Source: a virus. From it: a stretch of 30,365 nucleotides of DNA. Shown here piece by piece: positions 1-7,744 of this stretch (positions are counted from its first letter, which is position 1; every line of letters starts with the position of its first letter). A program made the translations under genes and the position numbers. Under the pieces are notes generated by a model. The model was not told where the DNA came from. It worked only from the letters and a program-made list of their open reading frames with translations, and made no database searches. Location: the IMG/VR virus record IMGVR_UViG_3300000101_000096, positions 1 to 30,365 of that record, one strand, 5' to 3'.

Positions 1-47
1 CGGGGTGGGGTCTCTTTTAAATTGTTAAGTATGTTTTCGTATGACAT
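1..47 (-). CDS. start of a further gene, cut by the window edge
   Basis: A reading frame opens with ATG at 47-45 and stays open to the window edge, giving MSYENILNNLKETPP. Its ATG shares one base with the uvsX stop codon (TAATG), a typical translational-coupling junction, so it is very probably the next gene of the same operon. In T4-type genomes the gene after uvsX is often a replication gene such as a helicase or helicase loader. The 15 visible residues do not identify it, so no function is assigned. Confidence 0.6.
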   Translation of the reverse strand, partial: MSYENILNNLKETPP

Positions 48-1120
48 TAATCTAGTAGATTTGGAGATATTGGTGTTTCTTCTAAATCTCCTTCTTCGAT
101 TAAATCAAAGTCTACTGAACCTACTAGTTTTAACCAGTGTTCTTTGTGAGCATCTCTATACTTATCGATAGCTCTTTTATCATCTTCTATAAAACCATGT
201 GATGTCATAACAACTCTTCCTCTTGACTGTACTCCTCCAATATGGTTCTTTTCAATCTGTATATTCGTTCTTTTAGCAAATTCTACTTGAAGACCGTTCT
301 TTACAGCTTTGATTTTAGAAGTACCTGGATTGGTTATATTTCCAAAAGTAACTACTAGCGTAGCATCGTACCACATGGACATTCCTCCTTTGTTCTGCAA
401 CTTAGGTTGACCCATTGGATGTTCTGGTTTCATAGTCCATACCTTATTAATAGCTACTAACGTATTTGTATAAGGTGAATTCTCTTTTCTAGATAACAGA
501 ATCTTTTGATTTAGGTTATTTCCAAATTGAGTAGACATAGCTCCTGCATTCCATTCGTTATTGTTCTTATTAGAACGTACTGAAAGGTCACAAGGAATAG
601 ATCCGATAGAATCCCAAAAGAAACACATATCATAAGGTAGGTTACCTTTTGCTTGTTCGTCCATTAGATCAGCCATATATACTGCTACTTCTTCAATAGT
701 GTTTAATGAACCTCTATCAGCATAAAGGAAGTGTCCTTCATAATCTACTACATTCCCGTTGGTATCTTTAACTTCCTCAACCTTAAGTCCCATTTCTTTA
801 GCATGTTCCCAAGACCATTTCATCTCTGAAATAATGAATACTGGAAGTACACCCATTTTTTGAGCATTTACCGCAGCTTCTAATAAAGCTGTTGTCTTAC
901 CTGTATCACTATGCCCTCTTAAAAGAGTAATGTGACCTGTAGGGATTCCAGGTAGGGAGGTTATATCTTGGAAAGCTTTAGAAAGAGGAATCCATCCTTG
1001 TTCTTTAAACTTAACTGATGAAGAGGAATATCCCTTTTTTTTCTTAAAATTTCCTAAGTTAAATGATTTTTGTACAGACGCTGCTGCACGCGCTCTTACT
1101 TCTTCTTTCTTTTTTGCCAT
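47..1120 (-). CDS. uvsX: UvsX-like RecA-family recombinase
   Basis: This protein of 357 residues is the phage RecA/UvsX strand-exchange protein. It forms ATP-dependent filaments on ssDNA for recombination-dependent replication and repair. A Walker A loop GHSDTGKT is at residues 69-76. A hydrophobic Walker B strand ending in Asp (MCFFWD) is near 165-170, followed by SIGS. The N-terminal 40 residues are basic and low in complexity, and the C-terminus is acidic (near EEGDLEE), as in UvsX and RecA proteins. Its length is close to T4 UvsX (about 390). It starts two bases after the gp32 stop codon, so the two are co-translated, which fits their functional partnership on ssDNA. The family assignment is secure; a generic RecA paralogue is the only alternative. 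Confidence 0.92.
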   Translation of the reverse strand: MAKKKEEVRARAAASVQKSFNLGNFKKKKGYSSSSVKFKEQGWIPLSKAFQDITSLPGIPTGHITLLRGHSDTGKTTALLEAAVNAQKMGVLPVFIISEMKWSWEHAKEMGLKVEEVKDTNGNVVDYEGHFLYADRGSLNTIEEVAVYMADLMDEQAKGNLPYDMCFFWDSIGSIPCDLSVRSNKNNNEWNAGAMSTQFGNNLNQKILLSRKENSPYTNTLVAINKVWTMKPEHPMGQPKLQNKGGMSMWYDATLVVTFGNITNPGTSKIKAVKNGLQVEFAKRTNIQIEKNHIGGVQSRGRVVMTSHGFIEDDKRAIDKYRDAHKEHWLKLVGSVDFDLIEEGDLEETPISPNLLD

Positions 1121-1122
1121 GT

Positions 1123-1920
1123 TTATTCGTTAAATAGATCATCAAATTTACTAACTGTGTCTTTGTTGCCAGCCGTAGCTGTTTCCAAAGTAAAGTCTGT
1201 TTTTTGTTGACCTAAGCTTTCTGGCAGTTTATCTTTAGTTGTAGTTTCTGCTGTTTCTTCTGCAGATCCTGGGTTAAGGTAGTTTTGAAGTTGTTTTTTA
1301 ATGTATTCGTAATCATACTGGGTATGTACTTCTACAGGGTTTGGTTGAGTTTTAATCCAAGTATCTACTAAATCATTATTATCTGATAAAGGAGTTTGTT
1401 TAGGTTTAATCCTTACTGTAGTTTCAGGGTAAGGGTTACCTTGTACCTGCTCTACTACCATATCCCATCCGTTTATAACGTCTGTAAAGTCTCCGATATC
1501 TTCATCTTCTGCTAAAGCAAGTAATGCTTTATAGATTGTTACACCGAATCCCCATAACCTAACTCCTTTGTCTTCTTCTCCTCTTACTACTACAGGAGCA
1601 AATACTCTAGTTTTAGGGTTAATTTTACCTGATAGAGACCAGTTGTCTTTATCATTGGTCTTTCTTAACTCCTTTACAAATTCCTCAATTGGATCTTGTT
1701 TACCAAAGTTAGATAAAGCCACCATAGGGAATTTTCCAATCCCATAGTGAAATTTCAATTCCTTGAAAGGAAAAGCAGGGTCAAATGCAGATGGTACAAT
1801 ACGTACAGTCTGTTTACCTAGTTGAGGTTTCCAAAAAATCTTGGAATAGTCAGTTTTTTCTCTTTCCTGACCGTTGTTGTTTAGCGCATCTAATTTAGCG
1901 CGGATAGCATTAATGTCCAT
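1123..1920 (-). CDS. 32: gp32-like single-stranded DNA-binding protein
   Basis: At 265 residues this matches the T4 gp32 family, which coats ssDNA cooperatively and recruits replication and recombination proteins. The N-terminal segment resembles the cooperativity region (basic residues near NGQEREK). It is followed by the OB-fold core with FPFKELKFHYGIGKFP near residue 50 and a conserved WGFGVTIYKALLAL stretch near 123-136. A Thr/Glu-rich linker leads to an acidic tail ending KFDDLFNE, typical of the protein-interaction tail. No cysteine occurs anywhere, so the zinc-binding Cys/His cluster of T4 gp32 is absent. The gene sits directly before uvsX with a 2-nt gap. A TATTGATA variant of the recurring box lies 27 nt before the start codon. 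Confidence 0.9.
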   Translation of the reverse strand: MDINAIRAKLDALNNNGQEREKTDYSKIFWKPQLGKQTVRIVPSAFDPAFPFKELKFHYGIGKFPMVALSNFGKQDPIEEFVKELRKTNDKDNWSLSGKINPKTRVFAPVVVRGEEDKGVRLWGFGVTIYKALLALAEDEDIGDFTDVINGWDMVVEQVQGNPYPETTVRIKPKQTPLSDNNDLVDTWIKTQPNPVEVHTQYDYEYIKKQLQNYLNPGSAEETAETTTKDKLPESLGQQKTDFTLETATAGNKDTVSKFDDLFNE

Positions 1921-1947
1921 ATATAACTAATTTTTAAGTGATTATAT

Positions 1948-1955
1948 TATCAATA
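1948..1955 (-). promoter_or_regulatory. variant TATTGATA box before gene 32
   Basis: The sense strand reads CGTATATTGATAATATAA 27 nt before the gp32 ATG. It is one base different from the TATTTATA box found before many structural genes here and shares the CGTATATT flank with the box at 12887-12894. It may be a promoter, but this is the weakest member of the set. Confidence 0.3.
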
Positions 1956-1968
1956 TACGAAAAAAAAA

Positions 1969-2424
1969 TTAATTATCCAACTCTATTATCTGATAAAGTT
2001 TAGTATTAATTCTTTTTAATTCAGGACCCTTTGTAAGAAGAACACAGTTTCTGTAATCAGACCAGTTTATTCTATATGAAGTATCTAATTTACCGTCATT
2101 TAATGATTTAATAAGTGTGTTGAGGGCGTTTATTGTGTATAGTGTATTGGTCTCTTTCTTTCTATGTACTAAGATGGTATTATCTAAGAAAGCAGATACA
2201 TTTCCAAAATCTACATTATAAGTACAAATATATTCATCTTGACTTTTGGAATAAAGTACAAATATCTTATTGTATATTATCTTGTATCTTTCCTGTATAG
2301 AAGAAAGAACATTTTCTAAATCTGCTTCGGTAGAAAATGTGCAGAACAGTTTATTACTCATATCATCGTTTAAAAATACGTCGTCAAAATCATATGCGAC
2401 GGAAAAATCTGTAACTAATTGCAT
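1969..2424 (-). CDS. unknown protein between polymerase and gp32
   Basis: This 151-residue protein is not recognised. It has no signal peptide or membrane segment and looks like a soluble alpha/beta protein. The C-terminal half (NTLYTINALNTLIKSLNDG, then RINWSDYRNCVLLT) has the look of a folded, conserved domain. It lies in the replication block, 21 nt after the polymerase gene and 48 nt before gp32, so a role in DNA metabolism or its control is plausible, but only by position. The ATG at 2424 is preceded by only four bases after an exact TATTTATA box. If that box is a promoter, the transcript would be leaderless or would use the Met at residue 22 (near 2361). No recognisable Shine-Dalgarno motif precedes either start. 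Confidence 0.7.
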   Translation of the reverse strand: MQLVTDFSVAYDFDDVFLNDDMSNKLFCTFSTEADLENVLSSIQERYKIIYNKIFVLYSKSQDEYICTYNVDFGNVSAFLDNTILVHRKKETNTLYTINALNTLIKSLNDGKLDTSYRINWSDYRNCVLLTKGPELKRINTKLYQIIELDN

Positions 2425-2428
2425 TTAT

Positions 2429-2436
2429 TATAAATA
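2429..2436 (-). promoter_or_regulatory. TATTTATA box before the 151-residue gene
   Basis: An exact TATTTATA on the sense strand lies in the 21-nt gap between the polymerase gene and the next gene, four bases before the ATG. It matches the octamer before several structural genes, but the spacing is unusually short. Confidence 0.35.
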
Positions 2437-2445
2437 TAAAGTGTT

Positions 2446-3771
2446 CTACAAAACTAAACTATTACTATACTTAAACTTTACAGGGTATTTATTCCCATCT
2501 TCTAATATTTTCTGTATATCAGATAAAGTCTCTTTTCCATCTTCTTTACTAAAATCAAAAAGGATAGCATCGTAAGTATAAAGCGATATTTTTGTTTTCT
2601 TATTTCGTAAGTATCGCAGTACTTCTTTTAATATAAGAATATTATTTGAGGTTTCCAACGATTGCATCATATAATTCATTAATTTCGCTGGATGCATGTC
2701 TTTCAGCTTAGTTGTAAAGGCTTTTCCAGATTGTGGATTCCAAACATAACCTGATTTATTAAAGCTGTCCCACATAGCATCAATGTATTCTTGTATTTCT
2801 TTAAATATTTTTAAATTTTTATGCTTTTCTGGTATTTTGCCATATATTGCATGAAAATTAATCTGTTTTGCTTCTTTGTACTGTTCATCAGAAATTTCTT
2901 CTGTACCAAAGTAATGTTTAGCTAATTGCTTATGAGCAGATTCATTGGTAAGTTCATATTCAATCTGATTACAAAGTAACCTAAGGTGGTAACCATCGAA
3001 ATCAAACTCAACAAAATAATCATTGGTCGGATGGAAACATTTCCTATGTTGTTCACTCTTAGGGATAGCAGCGAAATTAACAGAATTAAAAGCATTGGTA
3101 GGTCTAGATGTAGCATTATATAGGTTATAAGATGTTAGTACATTATTATCAACTATATTATAAGCAGGTTCCCTTGGAGAGAATATCTCTACAAAAGGTT
3201 CATAGTGTATACCTATACCATGTTGTTCTAATAAATAAAATACATTAGTTGCAGTTTTATTATAAAAATCAAATCCATCTGGTATTTTGTAGTCTATTAT
3301 ATCCTCTATTGAGTTATAGTTTTTTTCACATGATTCGAAGTGTTTAGATATAGGTACTAATTTATTAACCTGTGGGTATTCTCTAAACTTATTGTAAAAG
3401 TAATTAAGTGCAGAATTACTACGACTAATTTCTAATCGTTCATAATTAACCATACTATACATAAGGGATATATCTATGGCTTCCTGTATATTAAAGTGGT
3501 ATAGAAGGTTCTTTTTATTGAGAGTATATACTTTACTGCTCTTTAATAGTAACTCATTGACACGTTGTTTATCTACATTTAAACCTTCTTCGTGATCTAT
3601 GGGTATAATATAACCGTGCTTACTTTTTAACACTCTTATATAGACTGCTATAGGGGTTGTTAATTTAGGGTGGTAAAGGTCGTGAGAAGAAATAACTTCA
3701 ACATAACATCCAAGCCTGAGTAGCTTTTCTAGATGTTCTAACTTATTATTTTCTTCAACTATATAAAACAT
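2446..3771 (-). CDS. compact family A DNA polymerase-like protein
   Basis: This 441-residue protein carries the Pol I-type polymerase core. It shows a TSRPTN...NFAAIP stretch (221-236) like the TGR...QNIP element. Motif A is D257-F-D-G-Y-H-L-R264. Motif B is K302-Q-I-N-F306-H-A-I-Y310-G. An N366...Q370 pair precedes motif C, YTYDAILFDF, with catalytic Asp401. These correspond to E. coli Pol I D705, K758, F762, Y766, N845, Q849 and D882. Departures are His262 at the E710 steric-gate position, Tyr298 at R754, and Y-D-A instead of H-D-E. The first 200 residues may be a decayed 3'-5' exonuclease domain: the spacing is suggestive but the acidic catalytic residues are not evident. No 5' nuclease is present. 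It is much shorter than Pol I (928) or T7 gp5 (704). Its neighbours gp32 and uvsX support a DNA-synthesis role. Confidence 0.8.
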   Translation of the reverse strand: MFYIVEENNKLEHLEKLLRLGCYVEVISSHDLYHPKLTTPIAVYIRVLKSKHGYIIPIDHEEGLNVDKQRVNELLLKSSKVYTLNKKNLLYHFNIQEAIDISLMYSMVNYERLEISRSNSALNYFYNKFREYPQVNKLVPISKHFESCEKNYNSIEDIIDYKIPDGFDFYNKTATNVFYLLEQHGIGIHYEPFVEIFSPREPAYNIVDNNVLTSYNLYNATSRPTNAFNSVNFAAIPKSEQHRKCFHPTNDYFVEFDFDGYHLRLLCNQIEYELTNESAHKQLAKHYFGTEEISDEQYKEAKQINFHAIYGKIPEKHKNLKIFKEIQEYIDAMWDSFNKSGYVWNPQSGKAFTTKLKDMHPAKLMNYMMQSLETSNNILILKEVLRYLRNKKTKISLYTYDAILFDFSKEDGKETLSDIQKILEDGNKYPVKFKYSNSLVL

Positions 3772-3820
3772 TGTATAACCTTTTATATAATATAAGAAAA
3801 ATAAATCGTACTACAAACTA

Positions 3821-4642
3821 TTAATAATTATTAAATGAATTATTATCTGGATCGTATCCGCCCATAGAGGTTCCGTCTAGATTTTCATCAATGGCATCTA
3901 AATATTGTAGCTGACCTCCACCGCCACCGCCTCCAGAGGTAGATGGAGTATTACTAGTGTTAACTGGTGGTATTGGAGTAGGTGAAACTCTTTTTTTCTT
4001 TTTAAACCTAGGTTTTGGTTTAACTTTAGGTGTATTTTGTATACTAGATATCTTTTTGATTATACGAACTTTTTCTACTCTAGGTAATTCTTCAAACTTA
4101 TAACCTTCAACATCTGATTCAATATTAACAAATTTATCGTATTCGGTAATAAAGTCATATAGCCCTTTCATTACTAAATCTTGTTTTTTAGTATTCTCTT
4201 TATTTCTAGTAATAGCTCCTTTGTAAAGATATCCTTGATTAAATATATCTTTTACTGGTTTGTCTATTATCCATTTTAAATCAACTCCTAAAAGGAATTT
4301 TTCTTTTGTTTTTTCTTTATAGGTAGTTCGTTTAGCTTCAACAATCTTACCGTTTCTTTTGTCTTTAACAAAGTACCTCATGAAAAATCCTTTTTCATAG
4401 TCTTCCGGGGTTGGGTAAACTTGTTCTGATACTAATTTTTGTTCGTAGGTAGGTTCAGGTAAATGTGGTTCAGAATCATCAGCAAAGATTTCAATAGAAT
4501 CTACACTTGGTATATCCTTAGTAAATGTTCTACCGTTATATAATTCATGATAGGATCCTTCATACGGCTGTCCTGAGGGAAGCAAAAATTGTCCTCTTTG
4601 AGCTAATAGTCCTTTTATATATTTAAATGCTGGTAGCCACAT
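3821..4642 (-). CDS. probable virion/baseplate-associated protein, unknown
   Basis: This 273-residue protein is not assigned to a named family. The N-terminal part has LPSGQPYEGSYHELYNGRTF (about 21-40), a short beta-type motif of the kind seen in phage structural proteins. A lysine-rich middle follows (70-200). A Pro/Lys-rich stretch (about 204-224) leads into a run of seven glycines near 237-243, and the tail is Asp/Asn-rich. The disordered C-terminal third suggests a flexible tether. Its ATG lies directly next to the hub-lysin stop codon, so it is expected to be co-translated with the hub and is most likely a tail or baseplate component. Ordering at the end of the baseplate cluster, before the replication genes, supports this only weakly. 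Confidence 0.65.
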   Translation of the reverse strand: MWLPAFKYIKGLLAQRGQFLLPSGQPYEGSYHELYNGRTFTKDIPSVDSIEIFADDSEPHLPEPTYEQKLVSEQVYPTPEDYEKGFFMRYFVKDKRNGKIVEAKRTTYKEKTKEKFLLGVDLKWIIDKPVKDIFNQGYLYKGAITRNKENTKKQDLVMKGLYDFITEYDKFVNIESDVEGYKFEELPRVEKVRIIKKISSIQNTPKVKPKPRFKKKKRVSPTPIPPVNTSNTPSTSGGGGGGGQLQYLDAIDENLDGTSMGGYDPDNNSFNNY

Positions 4643-4643
4643 A

Positions 4644-7442
4644 TTATTCTTTTTGATTTGGATCCCATGCTTGGAAATGCATGTAATCGTAGTTTTTTGC
4701 TCTACCTAAGCTATAAAATCCATTCCTTTCAAATATATCAATCATATTTTTATATTCAGGTTTAGAAAATGCTGCTTCAGGAGCTTTGGTTCTTAGTTTG
4801 TTTTTAGCGTAGTAGAGATCTATAGCAATACCCCATGAGTGCATACTCCAGGTTGTACCTCCTCTTTTAACTCTTTTATTATATGTTCCACTGTATACAT
4901 TTATTTTAAGAGATTGAACCTGTGCTGCTCCGTATGAGGAGAGTATTTGTTCGAATGCTTGTCTTAAATTTGAACTTACTTTAGAATGTACATTTCTAAT
5001 TTTACTCACAGGTTTACCGTCATAGGTTAAGTTAAAGCCTTTGGGCACTACTAAAGTAGTAAACGGACCTTCACCTGGTTGTCCATACATTGCTTTTACA
5101 TTTTCTTGACCTCTAGTACCTCCTACACTTTCAGCGGATAATGATGCTTTTGCTAGTTTTCTTCTATCTTCTTTTTGTTTTTTAAGTTTATCTTGAGATA
5201 TCTTAAATGCAGGGTCTGGTTCTTCGGTTGCTGGAAGTGTAAACATTTTAGTGTCTATATCTGTAACCCATTGGTTATTAGAATCTATTTGATCTGTAAT
5301 TCCGGTAATAATAAACCCTACTTTATTTGCGTATCTTGCTGGAAATACATTATTGTTAACTCTAAATGCTTCTCCTACTTTTAATCCGCTTATACCTTCA
5401 ATTGATAGCTTTAAGTCCATAGGGATAATACCCTTAAAAGGTGCTTTCTGACCTTTTTGTCTTACTGATCGTTGATTAAGCTTGTATGCTTTGCTAGTAA
5501 ACTGTTGATGGTTTACTTTACCATTTACAAAAGATTCTCTATCTAACTTTTTACTTCTACTGTAAACAGCATAAATGTTAGAAATAGCAGCTCCATACTC
5601 TAAAGCGATTTCCTGTTCTTTACCACTGTCATCGGTTGTACTATCTTTGGAGGATGTATTTTTTTCTGCTGGTCCTGTATTTAATTTATCTTTATACCTA
5701 TCTTTTACCCCGATATTATAACTTGACATAGCATCTAGGTTTTTATCGTCTCCAGAAACTGCTGCTGAAATTGCTAACATATTAGTCAATTCACCTGATA
5801 TCCTAGAAGAAAGAGAGAAATTAGTAACAAGACTTCCTAAGCCAACTAAATCTAATATATTAAAATTATCTTCTGATGATTTTTCCGGGTCGTAGTAATT
5901 TCTATCTACTACTCTCCATTCATTTTCAGTTTTGTCTAAATCTAAATCAAATTGATTTATACCCCCCAAGTTTGCATTTATATCACCTAGAATGCTTTTT
6001 AAAAAAGTAAATACGTTTTGTTTGTCTATATCTTTAGCTTTAGACATTGAAGTTAATGTTTCAATAGCATGATCTATATTAACTAGTATATGGTATACAT
6101 TTGAATTTTCAAGTCTATCATCATTTAATTCGTTTGGGTACTTTGTAGTTCCCGTGTATCCCCCGTATAGTTCAAGGTCAGATAAATAAACTCCTTTTCC
6201 TTCTTTTTTAGGAACCATACAGATTGATGGGTTAAATGCTACATGCCCTGGAAATGTTATATAAGAACTGGATAATTTATTCTCATATCTTTTAGTCCTA
6301 AAAAATGTTTCTTTTTCGCCTTTCTCGTTTTCCGGTACTAAAAAATTATTACATACAGATAAAAGAGTACCTAAAGTTGTAAAAACAAATTGATTTTCGT
6401 AACTAGTACCGGGCTCATATTTTTCATCTGCTGATGCTTCAGTTTCTAATCCTTCTACATTAAACCTATTACTCCTAGTAACAATAAATTCTTCTTCATC
6501 ATGTTTACCTTCTAAATCTAAAAGAAACTTTTTGGCAAATTCTTCATTTTTCCCACTAATTTTTAAAGCTCTCAATGCTTTAGTAATAGTAAAATCAGGA
6601 GTTTTGGATACTTTTGTTTGTACAAAATCTTTTAACCCGCTATCTTTATTATCCGGTAGAAAAAGTTTAAGTGATTCTACTATTTCTCCTTTTGCTTGTA
6701 CTTGCACACTGCAGTCAAAACCACCATCGGTATTATATGACCAGCTAAAATTTATAATTCTACCTAAAAATGCTGAGTAATTATGACATGTTTCTTCTTC
6801 TAGTTCTGTTATTTTTTTATCTAATTGAGATAGTGTTTTGGTTTTATCTAGAAAATCTTGAGCAATAGATGTTTCTATGGTGTTTATATCTAGGTTAGTG
6901 CTTTCGGAATCTAAATATGCTGCGGAACCGTACTCAACAAGTATGTTAAAACCCGGTCTAAAAAACAGTTGTTCCATAGCATCTAGTTGCTCTAAGGTCC
7001 AAACTTTAAACCCTATATCAGCTTTTTTTAAAGTCCCGTATGAGCCTTGGGATTGTACTTGGAAAGAGTCTATACCTATCATTGGCCTAAACCCTGATAT
7101 TTCATCATAAACATAACTGCTTTCGTTACCTTCATCTAGAAAGTTACCCATGAAGTTTAAACCTTCTCTTAACTTAGTAGTACTCTTACCTTGTGAGTCT
7201 TTAGAATTCTTTAATGTACCTCCTTGTAAAATATAATTTGATGCTAGCTTTGGTGTAAACTCAGTTTCGTTATCTATTTGACTATCTACTCCAGAAACTA
7301 CTCTACACCAAGATCCTTTGTTGTGTAAGAGCATATTTTTTTCTGCTATCTTTACAGGATCTTTGAGAATTTCTTTACGAGCTTCTAACTGCCTGAATAC
7401 AATAGGGCTAATAGGTATCCCAAATGCTTTTTTTGCCGCCAT
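4644..7442 (-). CDS. baseplate hub protein fused to M15 peptidase (tail lysin)
   Basis: This 932-residue protein joins a hub-like body to a C-terminal peptidoglycan peptidase. The C-terminal domain has S866-M-H868-S-W-G-I-A-I-D875 and D919-Y-M-H922-F-Q. This is the SxHxxGxAxD ... DxxHF signature of zinc peptidases of family M15 (L-Ala-D-Glu or D,D-carboxypeptidase type), with H868, D875 and H922 as likely zinc ligands and D919 as the likely catalytic acid. The body includes FRPGFNILVEYGS near residue 160 and a segment near 690-720 (ITGITDQIDSNNQW) that resembles the last beta domain of tail-hub proteins. It would sit at the tail tip and open the cell wall during injection. It overlaps the upstream gp53-like gene by a base and is followed immediately by the 273-residue gene. 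Hub assignment is inferred; the peptidase signature is clear. Confidence 0.8.
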   Translation of the reverse strand: MAAKKAFGIPISPIVFRQLEARKEILKDPVKIAEKNMLLHNKGSWCRVVSGVDSQIDNETEFTPKLASNYILQGGTLKNSKDSQGKSTTKLREGLNFMGNFLDEGNESSYVYDEISGFRPMIGIDSFQVQSQGSYGTLKKADIGFKVWTLEQLDAMEQLFFRPGFNILVEYGSAAYLDSESTNLDINTIETSIAQDFLDKTKTLSQLDKKITELEEETCHNYSAFLGRIINFSWSYNTDGGFDCSVQVQAKGEIVESLKLFLPDNKDSGLKDFVQTKVSKTPDFTITKALRALKISGKNEEFAKKFLLDLEGKHDEEEFIVTRSNRFNVEGLETEASADEKYEPGTSYENQFVFTTLGTLLSVCNNFLVPENEKGEKETFFRTKRYENKLSSSYITFPGHVAFNPSICMVPKKEGKGVYLSDLELYGGYTGTTKYPNELNDDRLENSNVYHILVNIDHAIETLTSMSKAKDIDKQNVFTFLKSILGDINANLGGINQFDLDLDKTENEWRVVDRNYYDPEKSSEDNFNILDLVGLGSLVTNFSLSSRISGELTNMLAISAAVSGDDKNLDAMSSYNIGVKDRYKDKLNTGPAEKNTSSKDSTTDDSGKEQEIALEYGAAISNIYAVYSRSKKLDRESFVNGKVNHQQFTSKAYKLNQRSVRQKGQKAPFKGIIPMDLKLSIEGISGLKVGEAFRVNNNVFPARYANKVGFIITGITDQIDSNNQWVTDIDTKMFTLPATEEPDPAFKISQDKLKKQKEDRRKLAKASLSAESVGGTRGQENVKAMYGQPGEGPFTTLVVPKGFNLTYDGKPVSKIRNVHSKVSSNLRQAFEQILSSYGAAQVQSLKINVYSGTYNKRVKRGGTTWSMHSWGIAIDLYYAKNKLRTKAPEAAFSKPEYKNMIDIFERNGFYSLGRAKNYDYMHFQAWDPNQKE

Positions 7443-7744
7443 TATCTTTCACTATTAAGTTCATTGTATAGTTTTATAACGTTAAATGGGTCTCCTGGTA
7501 TTCTAATCTGTACTCCAGGTTTAACAACTAGTGAATCTTTTTTAGAACCATTAACTCCGGCGATTATCCACCACAATGAAGCATTATTATAAAACTGTAG
7601 TGCTAAAGTGTCATACCGGTCACCGGCTGATGTTATAGCATAAATATCATCAGAGGATAGAGGTATTTCTGGAAATATAACATTTCTATAGTACCTTGTA
7701 CCTTCTATATCTGTTTTGCTTTCTATATTTTTATATCTATTCAT
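7442..7744 (-). CDS. 53: gp53-like baseplate wedge protein with LysM-type domain
   Basis: This is a 100-residue protein. Residues about 38-88 form a LysM-like unit: a GDRYDTLALQFYNNASLWW stretch, then IIAGVNG and a closing KPGVQIRIP. This is the arrangement in T4 gp53 and in the small LysM tail proteins (gpX type) that hold baseplate wedge and hub together. The N-terminus (RYYRNVIFPEIP) resembles the short extension that precedes this domain in such proteins. T4 gp53 is longer (about 196 residues), so this is a reduced version. It sits between two baseplate genes, with its ATG 3 nt from the previous stop codon and its stop overlapping the hub start. That supports a baseplate role; exact equivalence to gp53 is inferred. 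Confidence 0.72.
   Translation of the reverse strand: MNRYKNIESKTDIEGTRYYRNVIFPEIPLSSDDIYAITSAGDRYDTLALQFYNNASLWWIIAGVNGSKKDSLVVKPGVQIRIPGDPFNVIKLYNELNSER

Noticed and set aside
6532-7110. Two plus-strand frames opposite the hub gene
   Set aside because: Both lie fully within the well-supported 932-residue minus-strand gene and show no protein-like features.
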